10,488 nucleotides of DNA from Candidatus Scatomorpha merdipullorum (GTDB lineage: Bacteria; Bacillota; Clostridia; Oscillospirales; Oscillospiraceae). Within the stretch, counting starts at the first letter, position 1. The number at the start of each line of letters is the position of its first letter. This document shows, piece by piece, positions 6,391 to 10,488 of the stretch. Under the pieces are notes generated by a model. The model saw nothing but the letters and a program-made list of their open reading frames with translations. It was not told where the DNA came from and searched no databases. The stretch lies in contig DVJK01000143.1 of assembly GCA_018716795.1 (NCBI GenBank), positions 1 through 10,488 of the forward strand. Direction: 5' to 3'. A program made the translations under genes and the position numbers.

Positions 6391-7521
6391 ATGGAGATAT
6401 ATCTCGACAACAGCGCGACCACGCGCGTCTGCCCCGAGGCCGCCGAGGCGGCGATGAACGCGATGCTCACGGACTACGGCAACCCCAGCTCCACCCACGC
6501 GAAGGGCCGGGCCGCGCTCAAGCTCGTCATGAACGCGCGAAAGCAGCTGGCAAAGGCGCTCGGCTGCGAGGCCTTTGAGCTGGCCTTCACCTCCTGCGGC
6601 TCGGAGAGCGACAACTGGGCCCTCTGGTCCGGCGCGGACGCCGTCTCGCGCCGCGGCGGGCACGTCATAAGCTCGACGGTGGAGCACGACGCCGTGCGCA
6701 AGGCCCTCGACGAGCTGGAGCGCCGCGGCTATGAGGTCACGCGCCTCACGCCGGGCGGCTCCGGCGCGGTGACGCCCGAGCAGGTGGCCGGGGCCGTGCA
6801 GCCGGACACGATACTCTGCTCGCTCATGCTGGTGAACAACGAGACCGGCGCTGTGACGGACATAAAGGCCGTGTCCAAAATTGTCAAGGCCGCGAATCCG
6901 AAGGCCCTCGTCCACACTGACGCGGTGCAGGGCTTTTTGAAGGTACCCTTTTCCGCCAAAACCCTCGGCGCGGATTTGATAAGCGTCTCCGGGCACAAGA
7001 TACACGCGCCCAAGGGCATAGGCGCGCTGTACATCCGCTCCGGCGTGCGGCTGCGCCCGCTCATAGTCGGCGGCGCGCAGGAGGACGGCCGGCGCGCCGG
7101 CACGGAGAACGTGCCCTATATCTGCGCCTTCGGCGAGGCCGCGAGGATAGGCTTCGCGAGGGCCGCGGAGTATCAGGAGCACATGCGCTCGCTCCGCGAG
7201 CACGCCATAGACCGGCTCAGGGCCGAGAACCCCGGCCTCGTCGTGATAGGCGGCGGCGCGCCGCACATCCTCTCGGTGAGCCTCCCGGGCTATAAAAGCG
7301 AGGTGCTTATGAACTTCCTCGAGGCGAGGGAGATCTACGTCTCGCGCTCCTCGGCCTGCAAGCGCGGCGCGCGCAGCCACGTACTCGAGGCCATGGGCCT
7401 CGCGCCCGAGGTCATAGACGGCGCGATACGCGTGGGCCTCTCGCGCTATACGACGCGCGAGGAGATGGACGAATTCTGCTCCGCACTGCGCGCGGCGCGC
7501 GAAACCCTCGCGCACAGCTGA
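6391..7521 (+). CDS. Cysteine desulfurase (NifS/IscS family)
   Basis: This 376-residue PLP enzyme takes sulfur from L-cysteine as an enzyme-bound persulfide, leaving alanine, and supplies Fe-S clusters and thiolated tRNAs. YLDNSATT (4-11) is the family opening; GNPSSTH is at 30-36. The cofactor site shows H99 (VEHD), D177 and Q180 (HTDAVQ), and the PLP lysine K203 in SGHKIHAPKG. RRAGTENV (234-241) is diagnostic. The persulfide cysteine is C323 in SRSSACKRGARSHVL, in a short catalytic loop unlike the longer SGSAC loop of E. coli IscS. The start has GAAGGGATG about 8-14 bases upstream. No iscU, iscR, sufU or thiI lies next to it, so its acceptor is unknown. Isoleucine codons are mostly ATA (13 of 18 by hand count), unusual for GC-rich DNA. 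No terminator is evident after it. Confidence 0.93.
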   Translation: MEIYLDNSATTRVCPEAAEAAMNAMLTDYGNPSSTHAKGRAALKLVMNARKQLAKALGCEAFELAFTSCGSESDNWALWSGADAVSRRGGHVISSTVEHDAVRKALDELERRGYEVTRLTPGGSGAVTPEQVAGAVQPDTILCSLMLVNNETGAVTDIKAVSKIVKAANPKALVHTDAVQGFLKVPFSAKTLGADLISVSGHKIHAPKGIGALYIRSGVRLRPLIVGGAQEDGRRAGTENVPYICAFGEAARIGFARAAEYQEHMRSLREHAIDRLRAENPGLVVIGGGAPHILSVSLPGYKSEVLMNFLEAREIYVSRSSACKRGARSHVLEAMGLAPEVIDGAIRVGLSRYTTREEMDEFCSALRAARETLAHS

Positions 7522-7640
7522 TATTTTATACTCTCCGGCCCGCCGCGTCAACCGGGCGCGCAAAACGCCGCCGAAACGCGCCGCGGAAACTTACGTAAAC
7601 AAAGCTTCGACGCTTTTCGACGGGATTTGCATGTAATTTG

Positions 7641-7661
7641 TGTTGGAAACTCTGTTGGAAA
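7641..7661 (+). repeat. Two 9-bp direct repeats, 12-bp period
   Basis: TGTTGGAAA occurs at 7641-7649 and again at 7653-7661 with three bases (CTC) between. The repeats lie about 30-50 bp upstream of the probable carboxypeptidase -35 element. A tandem regulator site is possible, and chance is not excluded. Confidence 0.4.
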
Positions 7662-7690
7662 TGTGCGAAACCGCGCCGTATCAGCCGCTT

Positions 7691-7719
7691 TTGGCTTAAC
7701 ACATTCTTCACATTATACG
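7691..7719 (+). promoter_or_regulatory. Probable promoter of the D-Ala-D-Ala carboxypeptidase gene
   Basis: TTGGCT (7691-7696), 17 bases and TATACG (7714-7719) each match four of six consensus bases, in an AT-rich patch. The predicted leader is about 90 bases. Confidence 0.5.
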
Positions 7720-7816
7720 CTTTTGCCGGGCTCGTGGGCATAACTGGCGTAACCTCGCGGCGGGCATATCCGCGCCCGGCGGGGAATAGGATAGGCAAAA
7801 AGCGTGGAGGGATGGT

Positions 7817-8953
7817 ATGAAAAAGCTTGCGGCCCTGGCGCTGGTGACGGCGCTTCTGGCCTCCCCGGCCCTGGCGGCGGAGGGGGCGGAGCCGGAGGTC
7901 TCGGCCCCGGCGGCGGTGCTTATGGAGAAGCGGACGGGCACGGTGCTCTTCGCCTCGGGCGAGGACGAGAGGCGGGCCCCGGCCTCCGTGACGAAGGTCA
8001 TGACCCTGCTCCTGGCCGCGGAGGCCGTGGAGCGCGGCGATATCGCGCTAGAGGACGCCGTCACGGCCTCCCAGCGGGCCCAGAGCATGGGCGGAAGCCA
8101 GATCTGGCTTGAGGCGGGCGAGGAGATGAGCGTGTCCGAGCTCATAAAGTGCGTGGCCGTCGTCTCGGCCAACGACTGCGCCGTCGCCCTCGCGGAGCAT
8201 ATCGCGGGCAGCGAGGCGGCCTTCGTCGAGCGGATGAACGCGCGCGCCGCCGAGCTGGGCCTTCAGAATACGCACTTTACGAACTGCACCGGCCTCTTCG
8301 ACGACGCGGAGCACTACACAAGCGCCCTCGACCTCGCCGTCATGAGCCGCGAGCTGCTGGGCCGCGAGTGGATAAAGGACTACACGACCATCTGGACGGA
8401 CAGCGTGCGCGGCGGCGAGTTCGGCCTTGCGAACACGAATAAGCTTTTGCGCTCGCTCCCCGGCTGCACCGGCCTCAAGACAGGCTGGACGACCGCGGCG
8501 GGCTACTGCGTCGCGGCGAGCGCCGAGCGGGAGGGCACGGAGTATATCGCCGTCATCATGGGCGCGGAGAGCTCCGAGAGCCGCAACGCCGACGCCGCGG
8601 CGCTCATAGAATACGGCTTCGCGAACTACACGCTCGGCCCCGCGCTGGACAGCGCCCTCCCGCCGGTGCCCGTCGAGGGAGGGGAGGCGAGCTCGGTCCA
8701 GCCCGGCCTCTCGGGCGAGGACGGCATCCTCCTGCCCAAGAGCTCCGCCCAAAGCCTCGAGCGGCACGTAAGCCTGCCCGAAAGCGTCTCCGCGCCGGTC
8801 GAGGAGGGGCAGCGGCTCGGCACGCTGACGCTCAGCGCCCGGGGAGAGATACTCCGCGAAATTCCGCTGACCGCCCGGTCGTCAGTGCCGCGGCTGACCT
8901 CGTTCGGCGTCCTGGCCCGGCTCTTCCGCACGCTCTGCGCCATATCTCCGTAG
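7817..8953 (+). CDS. Secreted D-alanyl-D-alanine carboxypeptidase (S11 / PBP5-like)
   Basis: This penicillin-binding protein removes the terminal D-Ala from peptidoglycan pentapeptides outside the membrane, limiting cross-linking. The product has 378 residues. A signal peptide is clear: MKK, a hydrophobic core, and an ALA cleavage site at about residue 20-21. The three active-site motifs of the serine transpeptidase fold are in order: SVTK (57-60, nucleophile S57 and K60), SAN (117-119) and KTG (221-223). A PBP5-type beta domain follows at about 275-360. The C-terminal 20 residues (about RLTSFGVLARLFRTL) look like the amphipathic helix that anchors PBP5 relatives to the membrane. GGAGG (7806-7810) sits 6 bases before the ATG; the ATG at 7812 is too close to it and out of frame. 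It resembles DacF/DacA, but no sporulation operon adjoins, so I give no symbol. Confidence 0.93.
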   Translation: MKKLAALALVTALLASPALAAEGAEPEVSAPAAVLMEKRTGTVLFASGEDERRAPASVTKVMTLLLAAEAVERGDIALEDAVTASQRAQSMGGSQIWLEAGEEMSVSELIKCVAVVSANDCAVALAEHIAGSEAAFVERMNARAAELGLQNTHFTNCTGLFDDAEHYTSALDLAVMSRELLGREWIKDYTTIWTDSVRGGEFGLANTNKLLRSLPGCTGLKTGWTTAAGYCVAASAEREGTEYIAVIMGAESSESRNADAAALIEYGFANYTLGPALDSALPPVPVEGGEASSVQPGLSGEDGILLPKSSAQSLERHVSLPESVSAPVEEGQRLGTLTLSARGEILREIPLTARSSVPRLTSFGVLARLFRTLCAISP

Positions 8954-8984
8954 GCCGCGGCGGGCCTCGGGGCAGATTTTCTGC

Positions 8985-9012
8985 TTGTAATTTCGGGAAA
9001 TTGTAGTATAAT
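8985..9012 (+). promoter_or_regulatory. Promoter of pgi
   Basis: TTGTAA (8985-8990), 16 bases and a perfect TATAAT (9007-9012) are seen. Predicted start is near 9019 and the leader is about 76 bases. A short inverted repeat, GCAGA-TTT-TCTGC (8972-8984), lies directly before the -35. It could be a weak end to the upstream transcript or an operator half. Confidence 0.75.
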
Positions 9013-9027
9013 CTCGCTAGGTACGTT

Positions 9028-9062
9028 TTTAGCGGCCGCGGCTTCGCGCGGCGGGCGCTAAG
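9028..9062 (+). other. Stem-loop in the pgi leader
   Basis: An outer stem TTAGCG (9029-9034) with CGCTAA (9056-9061) encloses an inner stem CCGCG (9036-9040) with CGCGG (9047-9051) and a loop containing TTCG. An asymmetric bulge (9052-9055) separates them. It lies between the predicted transcription start and the ribosome site and is not followed by T residues, so it is a leader structure and not a terminator. It matches no riboswitch that I recognise. Confidence 0.5.
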
Positions 9063-9094
9063 CAAAGAAATCTCAATAGTAAGGACTGAGGAAC

Positions 9095-10369
9095 ATGATA
9101 AGAATCGACCTCACCGGCTGCTCACAGTTCTTTGACGCATCCGGCCCGGACTACGCCGCCGCCGCCGCGGCCCACAGGGTGCTCACCGAAAAGACCGGAC
9201 AGGGCGCGGATTTCACCGGCTGGCTGGAGCTGCCCCGCCTCATCAAGCGCACCGAGCTCAAGAGCATCGTCGCCGCCGCGAACAAGATACGCTCGCGCTC
9301 CAAGGCGCTGGTGGTGGTCGGCATCGGAGGCAGCTATCTGGGCGCGCGCGGCGCGATTGAGCTGCTGCGCCCCATCCAGGCCCCCGACTCCCCGCGCGTC
9401 TTCTTCGCCGGCAACGGCCTCTCCGGCGACTATCTGAACGGCATCATCGCCCAGATAGGCGACGAGGATTTCGACGTCAACGTCATAAGCAAGTCCGGCA
9501 CCACGCTCGAGCCCGCGCTGTCCTTCCGCGTCTTCCGCGAGCTGCTTGAGAAGAAGTACGGCTCCAACGCCAAGAAGCACATCTTTGCCACGACCGACGC
9601 CAACCGCGGCGTGCTGCACGACATGGCCGTCGCTGAGGGCTGGGAGCGCTTCATAGTGCCCGACGACGTCGGCGGCAGGTACAGCGTCCTTTCCGCCGTG
9701 GGTCTCCTGCCCATGGCCGTCGCCGGCATCGACGTCGCCGCCGTGATAGACCACGCGATAGAGTATATGCAGGCGCTCGACCTGCGCAGCCCGGAGAATC
9801 CCGCCTGGCGCTACGCCGCCGCGCGGCAGCATCTGTACTCCCACGGCTACGGCATCGAGCTGCTCGCCTGCTATGAGCCGAGCTTCCGTTTCATGGCCGA
9901 GTGGTGGAAGCAGCTCTACGGCGAGAGCGAGGGCAAGAACGGCATAGGCATCTTCCCCGCCAGCCTTGAGTACACCGCGGACCTGCACTCCATGGGCCAG
10001 TACGTCCAGGACGGCCCGCGCACCATGTTCGAGACCGTCGTCGCCTTCGACAAGCCGCTCACGCAGTTCGCCGTGCCCTTCCGCATGGGCGACGCGGACA
10101 AGCTCAACTACCTCGCCGGGCGCGACTTCGCCGACGTCTGCGACACCGCGCGCGAGGCGGTCAAGGCCGCGCACATCTCCGGCGGCGTGCCCAACATCAC
10201 CCTCTTCGCGCCCAGCCGCGACGAGGCCGGCTTCGCCGAGCTCGTCTGCTTCTTCGAGCTCGCCTGCGGCATAAGCGGCTACATGTCCGGCGTCAACCCC
10301 TTCAACCAGCCCGGCGTCGAGGCGTATAAGAAGAATATGTTCAAGATGCTCGGAAAGCCGGCAGACTAA
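9095..10369 (+). CDS. pgi: Glucose-6-phosphate isomerase, short Gram-positive form
   Basis: PGI interconverts glucose 6-phosphate and fructose 6-phosphate in glycolysis and gluconeogenesis. The product has 424 residues, close to the roughly 450 of Gram-positive enzymes and much shorter than the roughly 550 of E. coli. The first SIS domain shows GIGGSYLGARG (76-86) and the phosphate loop ISKSGTTLE (131-139). GGRYSVLSAVGL (193-204) is the PGI signature. Catalytic residues are E277 in LYGESEGK, H298 in DLHSMGQ and K412 in GVEAYKKNMF. The start is supported by AAGGACTGAGG ending about 4 bases before the ATG. The gene is a single transcription unit with its own promoter, leader hairpin and terminator. 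Codon use leans toward C-ending codons, which fits an abundant glycolytic enzyme. Nothing in the sequence suggests loss of function. Confidence 0.96.
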   Translation: MIRIDLTGCSQFFDASGPDYAAAAAAHRVLTEKTGQGADFTGWLELPRLIKRTELKSIVAAANKIRSRSKALVVVGIGGSYLGARGAIELLRPIQAPDSPRVFFAGNGLSGDYLNGIIAQIGDEDFDVNVISKSGTTLEPALSFRVFRELLEKKYGSNAKKHIFATTDANRGVLHDMAVAEGWERFIVPDDVGGRYSVLSAVGLLPMAVAGIDVAAVIDHAIEYMQALDLRSPENPAWRYAAARQHLYSHGYGIELLACYEPSFRFMAEWWKQLYGESEGKNGIGIFPASLEYTADLHSMGQYVQDGPRTMFETVVAFDKPLTQFAVPFRMGDADKLNYLAGRDFADVCDTAREAVKAAHISGGVPNITLFAPSRDEAGFAELVCFFELACGISGYMSGVNPFNQPGVEAYKKNMFKMLGKPAD

Positions 10370-10405
10370 GCCGGATTGAAGCGCCAGAGTATATTTCAGC
10401 GCATA

Positions 10406-10442
10406 AAAAGGACCGGAATTCAGCACGAATTCCGGTCCTTTT
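10406..10442 (+). terminator. Rho-independent terminator of pgi
   Basis: A perfect 16-bp stem, AAAAGGACCGGAATTC (10406-10421) with its complement (10427-10442), surrounds a 5-base loop AGCAC. The T-run (10439-10442) pairs with the A-run, so it may also work for a gene entering from the right. The last 46 bases of the window (10443-10488) hold nothing I can identify. Confidence 0.88.
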
Positions 10443-10488
10443 GCCGCGTTGCCGACACCTCTGTCCCGCACCCACCCCTCGGCTCCCC

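Larger units (their letters stand above)
7522..7816. other. 295-bp gene-free region before the carboxypeptidase
   Basis: No convincing gene is present. Contents include an 8-bp palindrome TTACGTAA (7591-7598), two copies of TTCGACG (7606-7612, 7616-7622), two copies of TGTTGGAAA (7641-7649, 7653-7661) and a likely promoter at 7691-7719. The stretch 7590-7720 is noticeably more AT-rich than its flanks. No hairpin plus T-run is visible to end the desulfurase transcript. A TTG-initiated 60-codon frame (7638-7820) has no ribosome site and is discounted. Confidence 0.6.

Noticed and set aside
6394..6405. 12-bp perfect palindrome GAGATATATCTC at the start of the desulfurase gene
   Set aside because: It encodes the conserved EIYLD start. 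I could not pair it with a -35 element for an mtaB promoter, so chance is the simplest view.
7526..7798. A 90-codon minus-strand frame in the same intergenic region
   Set aside because: No ribosome site, no domain, basic low-complexity content, and it is antisense to the probable promoter.
7638..7820. A 60-codon plus-strand frame with a hydrophobic stretch that ends overlapping the carboxypeptidase start (ATGA-like junction)
   Set aside because: It needs a TTG start without a ribosome site, and the likely promoter at 7691-7719 lies within it. The CWK repeat it encodes only reflects the TGTTGGAAA DNA repeat.
9122..10471. A 449-codon open frame on the minus strand opposite pgi
   Set aside because: It is rich in Ala, Gly, Val, Glu and His in the pattern produced by reading codon-biased genes backward. 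It also crosses the pgi terminator hairpin.
1..10488. CRISPR arrays, insertion sequences, tRNA/rRNA genes, phage or toxin-antitoxin modules
   Set aside because: I looked for repeats, inverted termini, transposase or recombinase motifs and RNA gene landmarks on both strands and saw none.

Overview
The window is GC-rich chromosomal DNA with strong AGGAGG-type ribosome binding sites. Its gene content is housekeeping: glycolysis, serine synthesis, sulfur transfer, tRNA modification and cell-wall trimming. The FucO, short-form PGI, ACT-domain SerA, MtaB and S11 carboxypeptidase versions all look like those of Clostridia (Firmicutes). A GC-rich gut clostridium of the Oscillospiraceae kind is my best guess. 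This is inferred from remembered family resemblance, not from a search, and genus cannot be resolved. I see no phage, transposon, CRISPR, rRNA or tRNA sequence.

Layout from left to right. (1) The N-terminal 260 codons of a MATE-family exporter run leftward off the window edge from a promoter with a dyad in its spacer. (2) Back-to-back with it, fucO (lactaldehyde reductase) reads rightward as a single-gene unit with its own promoter and a perfect terminator. (3) A 137-residue orphan P-loop protein follows as a second single-gene unit. A hairpin after it probably stops transcription from both sides. (4) On the minus strand, serC and serA overlap by 8 bp and form the first two steps of phosphorylated serine synthesis. 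Their promoter overlaps the stop codon of the next gene upstream, mtaB. (5) mtaB (a radical-SAM tRNA methylthiotransferase) and a cysteine desulfurase gene diverge, with only 32 bp between their start codons. The desulfurase promoter lies inside the first codons of mtaB. (6) A 295-bp gene-free stretch leads to a secreted S11 D-Ala-D-Ala carboxypeptidase. (7) pgi (glucose-6-phosphate isomerase) has its own promoter, a structured leader and a perfect terminator.

How the genes relate. SerC and SerA act in one pathway. The cysteine desulfurase could feed sulfur to Fe-S proteins such as MtaB, and the shared start region may couple the two. The other genes look like independent units, so the window is mostly ordinary core genome. 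I found no new multi-gene system. The points most worth following up are the natural Asp-to-Gly change at the FucO cofactor site, the missing active-site Glu in SerA, the promoters embedded at both ends of mtaB, the dyad in the MATE promoter, and the uncharacterised P-loop protein.
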